The translations under genes were made by a program, and so were the position numbers. The notes under the pieces are model-generated. The model worked only from the letters and a program-made list of their open reading frames with translations. It did not search any database and was not told the origin of the DNA. Of a stretch of 64,000 nt of DNA, positions 33,380 through 44,553 are shown piece after piece. Source of the stretch: Phialocephala subalpina (Eukaryota; Ascomycota; Leotiomycetes; Helotiales; Mollisiaceae). Each line of letters starts with the position of its first letter. Positions within the stretch are counted from its first letter, which is position 1. The stretch covers positions 1,236,149-1,300,148 of the forward strand of contig FJOG01000017.1 in the NCBI GenBank assembly GCA_900073065.1, read 5' to 3'.

Positions 33380-34737
33380 GGATTCGACATTGTTGGATTT
33401 ACTTTTGGTACATCATCTTTGCGGAGCGACCCACAACACTTTCGGGAGCAAGCATAGCGCGGCGTTGGGTGGGCATGGATTCATAGATTGATACTGGAGT
33501 TTTCTCCACGGTCTAGGTGCTTTTCGCACCAACACAACGGGGTACGACTGAAAGTCCCAAGCCATGTCTTGATATATCAGAACTAGAAAATCAGACTTAC
33601 GGCAGAGCGCCAGTCGGTAACATCTCGGTAGATCACGAACATACTGGAAAAGGTAGCAGAAATGCAACCTCTGACTCATGGATATTACAGTCTCCGCCTT
33701 TGGAATACAAATCCTAGTTGAAATTGCTCCCTCCGGAAGGATCCCAGGCCAAGGCTCTGCTGTCGACGCTTTTCTCTTCTCTTCTTTCAAAGTATATATG
33801 TCTTGGCACTCTAAGGACAGCTGGCTGAGGACAACGCTCCACTTCGGTGTCGTTCTCAAGCAATCGCATCGGCCAGAAGCGTTGAGTGCCTGGGTCTGGT
33901 CTCGGCCCGCTCCTTTAGATCTGGCGTGCCCAATGAAGCTTCCTCGGCCGGGCCCAACGTCGCTGACACCGAGTATTAGGAATCCCATGCTGTGATAGCT
34001 GCGCTCGATATAGGGATTAGCAACGGAAACTCTTACGATGATAGGAGCCCAAGGCAAATTCTCTTCTGAATAGCTTGGGTATCGTTGATTGGCTTTAGGC
34101 AGAACTACGTCACCGGGCGTTTTGAGCGGTCACGAATATCCCTGCTCACAAGATGTGCCGCACTGTGGCAGACATTTGTCTTTCAAGAATATGAAAGTAA
34201 ACTTGAACTTTACTACCGACTTCAACTCTTCTTCATTCCGCTCAACTTCATTAAATCGACATATTTTCCAGCATCAGCTACGAGAATCCACGAGGCAAAA
34301 TACGCTGATTGTGAGACACATCAATTCACGTGCAAATCGTTTCAGGCGCTGAGTGCCCAATCAAGCAGCGTTTGACCCTGTCGAGTCTGTGGCATCCTGG
34401 TCATCTGCTCGTCGCCCCAAGCCTGTTTCCATTCATCAACTCCAAGCACCCCACCCAACTTCAGACTTCAGATATCCGACGACAAATCTCTTCAACACCA
34501 GCCTTCCCATTAATCTCTTTGAAGAAACGACCCCCTTAAGCTCTGGCGCCAGCAGCTCACGACAACTCCTACAGCTTTCCCACAGCCAATAAGTCCAACT
34601 CGCGCACAGTGGTTGCCGCGGGGTACGAGATATCGCATACGCCATAATCTGCCAAGTCTTCTCCTGAGCTCAGTGGCCGCACCACGACATCATACACTTC
34701 GTTTGAAGGCACTCCTTCCTGCTCACATAGTTGCAAG
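33380..34737. other. Intergenic region, no convincing gene
   Basis: A 214-residue minus-strand frame (34057-33413) is open here, but its translation shows no recognisable motif or bias. The part from about 34400 is C/T-rich and probably the leader of the DUF8035 gene. Confidence 0.4.
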
Positions 34738-36462
34738 ATGTCTCGAGCAGACCACGGATACGGTCGAGGAGGCGGTGGTCGTGGTGGAGAGAGATGGGAC
34801 ACTGAACGCTTTGCCATCGAGCGAGACCGTGCACGATTCGAAGAGCGAGACTCGCGCTTTTCTCGATCAGAGGACTTCGGACGAGCACGAGAACGATCAG
34901 TTGATGAAATCTACGAACGTCGGGGTCCGCGAGGATTCGAAGAAGATAGATACGAGCGACGGGATTACTACGAAGACGACAGAGAGTACAACAGACCTAG
35001 CCGGGATAGGGTGAATATCACTATTGAGAAGGAGCGAGAGAGGGAGAGAGACTACTATGAACCCGAGCCACCAAAACGGAGCAGCAGGCCAGCTTTCTTG
35101 AGGCGGCAGTCTAGTTTGGATACCTTCGACCGTAAGCCGTTGACGAGGTTCGTCGAGAGGGAAGAATATGGCCCACCTGCGAGATATCGTCAGCCAGAAG
35201 TCAGACCTCCTCCTCTGGCACCTCTCACGCCGATTCCATTACCAAGATCAAGAGGTCTCCCACCACCAAGACGATATGCCGAGCGAGATCGAGAATACTA
35301 CGATGAAATCGAGATTGCAGAACCAGACTTCTATGGTGATGACCGATATAGAGGATACCCTGAAAGAGTCCGCGAGAGAGAAATCATCAGAAAAAAGAGA
35401 CGAAGCAGGAGCCGAGAGAGCCGAGCAAGCCACAGCGTCCGAAGCAGTGTGAGAAGCAGCAGCATCAGTTCTTCCAGCAGCAGCGACACCACGGCCATCA
35501 GTGTGAGAAGCGAGTTCCCGAAGAAGGGTAAGACGAGAATGCCTGCTCGACTTGTGAGCACGAAGGCAATCATTGACCTAGGATATCCTTTCGAAGTTGA
35601 GGTAAATTTATCAATCTTGAATAGAAATTTCCCGCTGACATCTTCAGGGCGAAACGATCATCATCCAGAAAGCTCTTGGCCGTGAGAATATCGACGAAGT
35701 CATCAAGCTCAGTGAGGACTACAAATCATCTGAGAGTGAGTGCCCAATTTCCTATTCAGTCCCCATCCCCCTTGTTTTGCCCTAAAACCCCAAACAGCTG
35801 TGTTTGATCCTTCGACGAGTCTAACGATGTATTCTTACAAATCAGAAGTTGAAATGCATGGGGCCCGTTCTGAAGCCGGCACCATCATCGAAGAACGACA
35901 TGAAGTTTTCACTATTCCTCCACCTCCTCAAGCGCCATACATGCCACCTGCTCCACCCGTCCAAATTGTAGAAGACACCAAAATCGTTGAACACCACCAC
36001 TCACCTTCTCCTCACCCTCATCACCACCACGGTGGCGCTGTCATTATCGACGCTGGACCACGCGATGAAAGCACTTTCATCGAGAAACGAAGAGAGGTCT
36101 ATGAGACATCCGACCCGATGCCCGTCGGTCCTCTCGCTTTAGCACTGCCCCCTGAGCGCTACAGAGCAAAGGATGAGCGTGCTATCCGGGCTGAGATCAA
36201 GGCTCTTGAAGCCGAGAAGGAAGCCCTCAGAGCAGAAAAGCGTGCCGAGCGAGAGATGCGGAAAGCAGACCGAATCCGTCGTGAAGGTCGCGCATCCGAA
36301 GGCGATCTTGTTCTATACGAGCGTGACCGTTTCGAGACAGCCAACGAAGAAGTTACGTTGGTGAGAAGGGAGAGGATTGAGGAGCCTGAAGGAGGAGTCA
36401 GGATTGAGAAGGACAAGAAAGGTAGGATGTCTATCAGCGTGCCAAAATACCTCTATAAGTAG
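34738..36462 (+). CDS. DUF8035-containing Arg/Glu-rich protein
   Basis: Exons 34738-35601, 35648-35735 and 35846-36462 join in frame to 522 residues. The N-terminal half is highly charged and rich in Arg, Glu, Asp and Tyr (many ERDR, RERE and RRDYYEDD motifs), with a polyserine/SR-like stretch (SRSRESRASHSVRSS) before the core. The conserved core spans the introns: KKGKTRMPARLVSTKAIIDL, GYPFEVEGETIIIQKALG and ENIDEVIKLSEDY. I recognise this as the DUF8035 module of ascomycete proteins. After it come a His/Pro-rich linker (HHHSPSPHPHHHH), a long charged helix (EIKALEAEKEALRAEKRAER) and a KDKKGRMSISVPKY tail. The function is unknown; the SR/RE composition hints at a nuclear or RNA-associated role, which is inference only. 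Confidence 0.85.
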
Positions 36463-39160
36463 ATGGTATTTCGCTGTCCTCTGGTGGGTCAGTCGCCAGT
36501 ATCAGGGGATCTTTTGAGGGATTTGAGGCTGACCTGATTTCTTTGCAGTTCCTCCACCAAAGTTGTTGAGAGCTATGCTTGCTACTCTTACATAAACGTT
36601 ATGCGAATTCAGCGAGCGCCATGATCGTCTTTACACTCGTCGTACTGGACAGCATCTAGCTTGGATTCGGAGTTGCTAGGCGTATCTGGATTGTTTTCAT
36701 ATCCTCTGGTGCAACGGGAAATATGGACTACTGTGAGCCAGGTTAGGCTTTGAGATATACGTTGGTATGGGAAGATATGGGATCGGCCTCTGGAAGGACA
36801 GCATGGGTTTTTTCATTCGATTCTCTTTTCAATGCTGAATATGTATTTTGATAGTACTACGGATATAAATGGAATGCGATGAAATTATGAAATCATACGA
36901 ACGTCTCACCTGCCAATACTGGATGTATCAGCGCCTCTCTATACGGGATCGCCGGCAAGTGCCAAGACGAGAAAGGAAGAAATCACCTGGTCTTCGTTGG
37001 AAGCGCCAGGAATGAAGTCACAACACAGTTTTCACCTGCAGCTGCGTTCATTCGCTAGCTTCATTGACTAGCGCCACCCGCCTTTATCAGAGCTTCCACG
37101 CTTCCTCTTACATCCTCCACAAACTTGATTCTCGTCATTCATGTCGACCCCAATAACGCAATTCAGATACCTGCGTATTTCCCAAAGGATGTCAATAACT
37201 CCTACCGACAGTCACCTTCCACCTCCATTGCTCTACAGAAGCAAGTGAGCATGCGTAGCAGCTTCCAGAAGTGGAAACAAAACTGCACCATCAAGTCCTT
37301 GGTACATGATGCCATTCCACCTTCTCTCGCACAAGCATCACGTACGAAGCACGATCCCTATATATCCTCTCGATCGCGGTCCTAGAGACGCTTATCTTCT
37401 ACCTACTAATTTCTCCACCAGTCTGTCTGTACACCCTCAACTTGTGGAAAGGAACATTTAATGTTTCCAAGGTCATTCATGTACGCCGTAGTCTTGACTC
37501 CTAGGGTCTTTGGTCATACCGCCAAAAGTGATAGATCTTGTCACTTTCTTCATCTCGATCGGAAGCTTGCCATGATTCCCTTGCCTTGTGGTGCTGCATA
37601 TGCGAGTATTTCCCCTTGTTTCCGATGCTTCTACGATTTTGCATGCTAAGCTAAGAACAAATTTTGTGTGCCTCGGTCTTACGATCAAGAAACTCCGCGA
37701 TTTGTTCTTTCTGGCTTCTGTACTATGTCATCACTTCTTCCTCCCGGTCGTTTTCTAGAATCTCCGATTGGGAACGAGTACAAGCGCTTCCTGCCTCGCC
37801 ATGTTGCGGGGACGTTGAGCAGTAGCAACCATGACCCAAGGCTCGTGATACATTACGTTCTCCACCGTCGGTTGTTGAGAATTCATGGCGAATCTATCAC
37901 CCACACAACAAGTCTGTACCTGCTTTCACCTTTTATGGGAGACAATGACCGCAACCGGCAAGTCAAAGTCCACGGCATCAACCTAAGTGGCAAATACTCA
38001 CCACTTTACAGCTTTCCATGTCCCTTGAAGAAGTCCTTGAAAGTCACACGCCTCTAGCTCGTTCTGTTTAGAAGCAAAGTCGGGTAATGTAGGGAGCCCG
38101 TATCCTATCCGATATCATACGTCAGAAAGCCAAGGACAAGAGGAGCTCAGCCACCAGTCACTGATCTCACGAGACTTCACGTCTTGAAAGGCACTAGGAA
38201 ATTGTCAAGAGAGCTCCTCAACATATTCCAGTTTTGGTTTCGCTTCTCGAGTATTCTCAAGAGATGCGACGTAACCGACCTGACCGCACACAAGCTTCGC
38301 TGAAATTGGCTAGCCACTCTCACAAACAAATCGCTACCTCCAACTCATCTTGCCTTCAAAAGCTCAGTATTATACTCACTCTTCGATTATCCTGAATCTG
38401 TCAACAAGGAAAAGCTCAGTCGGCCCTTCGTATTATATATTGCACCTCATAGATAGAAATCGACGGAATAGTCAATTGCTAGACTGTCAACAAGGACCGC
38501 TATTTCACTTGTGACCTCCTCACGTTGCCATGGATCCGAGGCAAGAAGACTCAATCGCTAATATCTCAGTCTCGCGCATGCCGCCATTGACGGTGCTTCG
38601 GTGCAACCTCATTGCTTGGAAGATACACTTTGTTCTGCGAACAATCCAGCAACCTCCATGGGTTTTGGCACCATGGCAGGACTCCACTCCAACGCCGTGG
38701 CCGACACTTTCCTTAAAGGGTAGTCTTCTGTGGTACAAACCTCCTAGCACAATACCATAGATCCATTCGCTTCACATCCCATGCGCCTCAGGGCCCTTGG
38801 ACATCCCATTCTGTTCTACAGTGCCATACCTCACTACGTCACTTTGATCTTTGATCTCTCGGAGACCCGTCATCGACGGCACAATCAAGACCTCTTGAGG
38901 ACCTTGTGACAGTCACAACCTCCAAGAAGGAGTCCTCATGATGTACGATCAAGCCATAGTGCAAACCATCTAGAATATAATCGAGGGTGATCGAAATCGA
39001 TCGTTGGGATCGAGGTTGAGAGAAAGAGGATATAAACTCCCGATCGGTCTCCCCAATTCTCAACCAGGCCATCAAGAATTCAGCAAGCAATCGATTATTA
39101 CTCCAATTAAAGAGAACTTCGATATTCTTCGGAAGCTATACATCCAGCACTACAGTCAAT
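36463..39160. other. Long intergenic region, no gene recognised
   Basis: About 2.7 kb without a supported coding gene; short frames near 37125, 37668 and 38530 show no protein-like features. It ends with the promoter of the small secreted protein. Confidence 0.4.
39031..39036 (+). promoter_or_regulatory. TATA box of the small secreted protein gene
   Basis: TATAAA lies 125 bp upstream of the ATG at 39161, in the right orientation and range for a fungal TATA box. Regulated genes, including those for secreted proteins, often have one. Confidence 0.4.
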
Positions 39161-39693
39161 ATGCGATTCACATCCGTCCTCACAGCAACTCTGGGCCTTT
39201 GCGGTGTAGCAATTGCTGCACCCAATCCTGTCCCGGTAGCTGTTGCTCCACTTCCAGATGCCGGCAAACCAGCACTACCAGCACCCTACCCAGCTACCAA
39301 GCAAGCTGGCAACAGTGCGTAAGTTTTCTACCTCTTCATGACTTCCTCGTCGAACTGCTCCTCTCCCTTCCTTCATCCTACCCTTAAAACGCTGACACCC
39401 ACTCTCCCATCAGCGCCCTAGCAGAATTCGACATACTCTGGTGGTTCCTCTCCTTTGGCCTCCCCACCATCTCCTTCACAGCCTACGGCGACTGGGCCAA
39501 ATGCTACAACCTCCCCGGTCTCTTCGCTACTGAAACGGGCAGCATTATACCCAAGAGTGGGAGTGCGGGGTGCTGGGTGTATCCAAAAACTAATTGTCAG
39601 GGGAATTATACTATTGTTGGCCCGAAGGGAGATGATATTTGGGATGGGCCGAGTGGGAGTTTTATTTGTGATCCTCCTGCTGCTGGGAAGTAG
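39161..39693 (+). CDS. Small secreted four-cysteine protein
   Basis: Exons 39161-39318 and 39414-39693, split by a 95-nt intron with GTAAGT donor, encode 145 residues. The N-terminus MRFTSVLTATLGLCGVAIAA is a clear signal peptide, followed by a Pro/Ala-rich segment of about 30 residues that could be a pro-region. The rest is a compact aromatic and Gly-rich domain (WWFLSFGLPTISFTAYGDW) with exactly four cysteines, enough for two disulfides, and one N-glycosylation site (NYT). I do not recognise a family. Size, signal peptide and even cysteine number fit a candidate secreted effector or a cell-surface antimicrobial-like protein; neither is shown. A TATA box lies 125 bp upstream. Confidence 0.8.
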
Positions 39694-40664
39694 GTGGCTT
39701 TGAGCAGGGGGAAGGTTATAGCTTAGTGGATTCAGAGATGTGGAGTGGGGTGGTGTGAATGGCCGGATGTTGGTTGGTGGGAAAGGTGAAGGTGAGGAGG
39801 AGCGAGGAGGTTCCAGAGGTGCTGAGCGTTAAGCTTTGAGGTTGGAGTGGAGGGTAAAAGCTTGGGGATTGGAAGTCTGTCCTTAGCGTTTGATGGCTGT
39901 TGTTCTTTGTTTGGGTCTGATGCTTGTTCTCTTGCTTAGCTATGTTGCTTCTATTGCTTCTAAGTTGCAATTCAATTTTCGTTCAACACGCTCTTGCTTT
40001 CCTGTCACCAAATTATTGAGCGAGGTATGGAACCGTGAGTGATGCTGAGTACAGAGTATCGTGACTAGCATGTGTGATCAGTTTATACTTTCCAGTTGCA
40101 ATTTGGTGAAGCTGGAGCCGGAGCCGTCACGTTTGTGAAGCGTGACATTTCCGAAGTTGAGGTTACACGGGAAAAGTTTCCAGGGATAGAGTAAGTATTC
40201 ACGAGCCATAAATGTCTTTTCCTGGTTTTGAGGATTTGGGACTTTGACTTGGGCAGTCAATGATTGAGATTGGACAGGGGGTTCTCAGTGTCCCACCATA
40301 TGCCAGAGTTTCTGGATTTTGGAAAGTGACCTTCAATGTCCAAAGTCACTCTCCGCCATGGACTACAGCAAAATGACATTCGCAAAAGTCCCGCTTTGCA
40401 GAGGTGTGTATCCCATGCATTCTCTCCCTAATGACTGTGGTATCACTACTAAAAGACTGTGTTCCTGTCCTAATCCCACCTGTTTCCCAGTATAGAAATA
40501 TCAAAGCCGCGAGACACCTGTCTACACCCGTTCCTCCGTGTTGAACAGTCCTTGTCCAATAACGCCTGTTCGTGTATGTACCGTCCGTTTCTAACCTGTA
40601 CCTCACATATTCAAATCCATGCTGAGTTGTGAGATTAAGGTGAGGTGTGAGCGAGTTAAAAAGC
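39694..40664. other. Intergenic region between convergent genes
   Basis: Lies between the 3' ends of the small secreted protein (plus) and the TB2/DP1 gene (minus). No gene or repeat is supported. A minus frame at 40711-40346 continues past the other gene's stop in a different register and has no motif. Confidence 0.4.
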
Positions 40665-41919
40665 TCAAGCATCAACACCCGAACTCTTCCCCACATCCCT
40701 CTCCGTACCATCCATCACAGTATCTTCCTTCTCCACCCCCTTGGCGGTGGGAGTAGCACTAGCCCCCCAACTCCAAGGCATCCAACTCCCCCCTGAACTA
40801 GCACTCCTCTTCGCCGCTCTCCTCTCCAGGCCCAAATCCTCAGCTCCACTCTCAGCATCTATCTTTTCGAAATCCGGCTCAGATTTCCGGCTACTGAGGC
40901 CTGACATCCCGCTCTTCGGTCTTTGATCCTCTTTTTCTTCATCTCCGTACGCAAGGTGTTCTTCACTTTCACTGGAACCGTCGAATAGGCCGCCTGATTG
41001 GCGAGGTAGGGATTGGGAAGAGAGGGTGGAAGCTTCTTTATCTAGTGCAGATAATAGGATAGAAAGGCGTTCTCGTTGGGCGGAGATGAAGGAGAGGCGT
41101 TCTGAGCCGTTGATGGAGGGTGGGATTAGGGTTCCTGAGTTTGAGAGGTCGCGTGCTGTACCTGTGGAGCGGGTATTTGGGGATGAGGCGGCAGGATCGC
41201 GAGATGTAGCTGCTGAGACGGCGGAGGCGAGGAGGGAGTAGAAATCATTCGCCGTACTCGTCGCGGCACCGGCCGGGAACGTAGGTCTAGCGGAGGGAAT
41301 ATTGAATCGTGCAATCAAAGACTGGGTATAGGAGTATGGAGTTGGCGTTGGTGGTGGGGTAGGCTCTTTTGGTGGGAGACCGAGAACGTGGGTTTTTATG
41401 ATCTCGATGAATTGTTTCAAGTAGGTTATTCCGGCGGATTTGGCGCGGTCGTGGGCAGAGGAGATGAAGTCGTCGATTGCGTGTTCGTTGGTTTGGAGAA
41501 AGGGGTGGACGTGCTCTTGATAGAGGACTTTAGCGCCTTGGGTTTGGGGGAGGATGAGGTAGAGGAGGAAGATGAGGCGGATCCAGGCGTAGAATGGGAC
41601 CCTATTTCCATGTTTTTAGATTTGAAGTGAAGAGTGGTTTGAGAGTGGGAGTACCAGAAGAGGATGAATCCAGTCCATGATTCAACGAACAATGCGATTG
41701 CCAACACAACCCAGTACATCAACCATGGCTGCAGAAGCGCAGGATCATTCGTCTTGAGAGCTTTATAGGAGGCGAAAACGGGAAAGAGAAAGGTAGGGAC
41801 AGAGCTGCGGATACGTTAGAGTCGTGTGATGCTATCCCCAGATTCGAGGTGAGGTGAGGTGGGATGACGATGGCGGGGTATGCTTACGATAAGAGGTTTG
41901 CGAACGTGGAGAAGAACAT
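40665..41919 (-). CDS. TB2/DP1/HVA22 (Yop1/REEP-like) ER membrane-shaping protein
   Basis: Reticulon-like hairpin protein that shapes tubular ER. Exons 41919-41888, 41804-41655 and 41601-40665 join in frame to 372 residues. The N-terminal TB2/DP1 domain reads through two splice sites: FPVFASYKALKT, LMYWVVLAIALFVESWTG, FWVPFYAWIRLIFLLYLILP and QGAKVLYQEHVHPFLQ. Its paired hydrophobic segments predict membrane hairpins. Beyond about residue 140 the protein is a long disordered tail rich in Ser, Pro and acidic residues. It is longer than yeast Yop1 (about 180 residues) and more like the extended HVA22-related proteins of filamentous fungi. Introns are 83 and 53 nt. Confidence 0.9.
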
Positions 41920-42711
41920 GATGGCAGATTCAACGCTTTCTTTGCGGAATCTGCAAGTTTGTAGAGAAGGAGGAGAGACGACGCAATTGTCGTCTTGATG
42001 GTCGAGGGAATGTATTGAGGGAGGACGGTCAGCGTCGAGTCAGGGAGGTAGTTGTGACTTAGCGATGTCTCTTATCGACAGCTGCTTATCCGAGTCTAAG
42101 GTCTCGTGGGCAGCAGCACCGCCGAATTTGTTGACGAACAGTCCTGTCTGCCTAATGAATAGCATTACTGAGAACTGGCTTCTATTCAAAGCCACGTAAC
42201 AATCTATTGTATAGAATATTCACATCTGTTCGAATGTCGATACATCGCCATCAACAATTCCCAAGCCTAAATGTCCCGACTTGTCTCGTTCATCGCCGCC
42301 TTCCTCAATGTCCCTGCATGACATGATCAGGTCATCTGCAGCCCTGCCTGAGTCGCCCGAAGCCGCAACCACTTTCCCTCAGCCGAGGATCTTCCCCCGG
42401 TGGTTGCAGGGAGAAAGTGGCTTGAATGGTCCGCCTGGGGAAGTGGCTGAAGGTCCAGACATCGAACATCCCACATCACTAGAAATCTCGATACATGTTC
42501 CTCAGCTCACTTTACTCATGCACATGCAAAGCTTGTGACGTAAGAGAACTGTCTGCAGGATCAGTCCCCATTCGTCTCAAATAGGAGACCATGGCCTTGC
42601 ACTTTCCCAATTCATAAAAAGGAAGTATTTCACCATCCTACCCCAACATTGCATCAGCCACACCTCACCAAATCAAAAGCAAACCAAAGAAACACAACAT
42701 AAAACGAAGCC
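41920..42711. other. Divergent promoter region between TB2/DP1 and NRDE genes
   Basis: About 0.8 kb separating two genes transcribed away from each other, so it holds both promoters. An 85-residue plus frame at 42281 is open but shows no protein-like pattern. Confidence 0.45.
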
Positions 42712-43791
42712 ATGTGCATCGTCCTAGTTACCACCGCTCATCCAGACTATGCCTTGATAGTCCTCGACAACCGCGACGAATTCGTCCTCCGTCCCACCTC
42801 CCGCCCCCACTGGTGGACCTCACACCACCAATCCATCCTCTCCTCTCGAGACCTGCAACGCGCTGAACAAGGAACATGGACTGGCATCACCAAAACCGGG
42901 AACTTCGCCGTTCTTACCAACTATCGAGAAACGGATACGCATGATGCAAAGCATCCGATACAAGGAACAAGAAGTAGGGGAGGAATGGTGACGGCGTGGT
43001 TGGAGGCGCCGAATGATGAGAGTACGGAGATGTTTGCGAGGAGGCTGTTGGAGGCGGAAGGGGTCCAGGGAGTTGGAGGGTTTAGTTTGTTGTGTGGAAA
43101 GTTGAGGAGAAGGAGAGATACTGTGGATGGGGAGAGGGAGTTGGAGCCATTAGCTATCATTTCGAATCGGTGTGATAGCTCTGAAGACGTTCCTTGGATT
43201 GCAGAAAAACGCGGAGAAGTCTACGGACTGAGTAACACTTCATACTCCGATCCAAACGTCTGGCCAAAAGTACAAATGGGGAAAGAGATGGTGTTGGATG
43301 TAGTGGAGAATGTGGTAGAACATGGATTGGGAGAAGAAGAGTTGATATCTAAACTCTACGATGTGCTGGATACGGATACCCTTCCCCTACAAAACGGTCG
43401 AGATTTCGAAGAATACATCCTCGAACTCAAGAAATCCATCTTCATACCCTCAATAGGCCAAACCGAAACCCCTCCCATCCAACTCCCAGCCGACGAAATC
43501 GCCACAGCAAACCCCACTCTCACCAAAGAATCTAAAGAATACGAAACAGAACTGAAAGAGAAAGAAAGACCAGAACCTGCAGCAGCAATGACAGGCATCT
43601 ACGGCACACAAAGACAAACCATAATCTTGGTAGATTGGGAAGGAAACGTGACGTTTAGAGAGAGGGCTTTGTGGGATGATAAAGGAAACAAGATTAAGAG
43701 GGGAGAGGCGGATATGACGTTTCGGTTTGGGATTGAGGGGTGGAATGGTGAGAGTAAGGGGAATGATGTCCTTCCGATCGCTGTGCTGTAG
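42712..43791 (+). CDS. NRDE/TANGO2 family protein
   Basis: Single-exon gene of 359 residues. The protein begins MCIVLVTTAHPDY and has the family-defining NRDE motif at residues 20-23 (VLDNRDEFVLRPTSRPHWW), followed by GTWTGITKTGNFAVLTNYRE and further family segments such as YGLSNTSYSDPNVWPKVQMG. The conserved Cys2 and fold class suggest an N-terminal nucleophile hydrolase ancestry, but the activity is not established. In animals TANGO2 is linked to Golgi organisation, lipid or heme handling and mitochondria. The fungal version has an insertion before the C-terminal segment (TIILVDWEGNVTFRERALWD). Start and stop are unambiguous. Confidence 0.92.
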   Translation: MCIVLVTTAHPDYALIVLDNRDEFVLRPTSRPHWWTSHHQSILSSRDLQRAEQGTWTGITKTGNFAVLTNYRETDTHDAKHPIQGTRSRGGMVTAWLEAPNDESTEMFARRLLEAEGVQGVGGFSLLCGKLRRRRDTVDGERELEPLAIISNRCDSSEDVPWIAEKRGEVYGLSNTSYSDPNVWPKVQMGKEMVLDVVENVVEHGLGEEELISKLYDVLDTDTLPLQNGRDFEEYILELKKSIFIPSIGQTETPPIQLPADEIATANPTLTKESKEYETELKEKERPEPAAAMTGIYGTQRQTIILVDWEGNVTFRERALWDDKGNKIKRGEADMTFRFGIEGWNGESKGNDVLPIAVL

Positions 43792-44094
43792 TGGCTGATC
43801 TTTGTGGCAGAAACATAGATAGGTGGTGTGAGGGAAGCGTCGAATTGGCGCTGATGATAATGAATTATGGTTGTATGCTTGTAGGGTTTTAGTATTGCTT
43901 AAAAATACTGAAATGGCTGGACTGTCGTGCCTTGCATCCTGCCAGCCCATGCTGGTTACCCAAGAGCTGTCAAGACACTTTCCTGAAAGGCTTGCTGGCT
44001 CCGTTATTGTATGCAACCTGCCATCTTGTAATCCAGGCCCAGATCCTGTTCTTGATCAGCCGGTCTTTGCTTGAAGTAATAGCACCTCAGACCG

Positions 44095-44130
44095 TTGTAT
44101 CTTACCTTGTATCTTGCCTTGTATCTTGCC
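44095..44130. repeat. 12-bp tandem repeat, three copies
   Basis: Three consecutive 12-mers of TTGTATCTTGCC; the first reads TTGTATCTTACC. They begin a CTTG-rich tract that continues into the 19-bp array. Confidence 0.9.
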
Positions 44131-44344
44131 ATCCCAGCTCCTCACTATACTGTGCCTCGGCCTTGCTTTAGCACTGTATGCATTGGTATTTTGCCTTGCC
44201 TGCTTCTCAGCCTGAACTTTGAATTACTTATGTTTTGGACTTGCTTGGAATTGGCGCTCCGTGCGTGTTGCATCTTACTTTTCCAGATTTGCAGGGAAGA
44301 TTCAGAAAGGGTCACGCGTTGGTCTTGTTTGGGGTGTCTGCTCT

Positions 44345-44553
44345 TTCTTGAGAGATCTCATGTTGCATTTGAAAGACGTTGTCGAGCTCGAAGGGCATCA
44401 TCCAGCTTGAGAAGAGTCGTCTTGTTCGAGAGATATCGTATTGCTTGAAATGTCTAGCCTTACTTCAGAAAAGCCCCCTTGTTTGAAAGGACTTGTCTTG
44501 CCCGCGAGATTTGATCTTGCAGTAAATGTCTGCTCTGTCTTGTCTGCCGAAAT
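44345..44553. repeat. Diverged 19-bp tandem array, about 11 units
   Basis: A CTTGCTTGAA-like core recurs exactly every 19 bp at 44345, 44364, 44383, 44402, 44421, 44440, 44459, 44478, 44497, 44516 and 44535. Identity between units is modest, but the register has no insertions or deletions. Weaker CTTGCTTGAA words occur on both sides up to about 44960, so the old array was probably longer. Confidence 0.7.

Noticed and set aside
33413..34057. 214-residue minus-strand frame as a gene
   Set aside because: No motif, no codon pattern and no splice context; a frame of this length is plausible by chance in 64 kb read in six frames.
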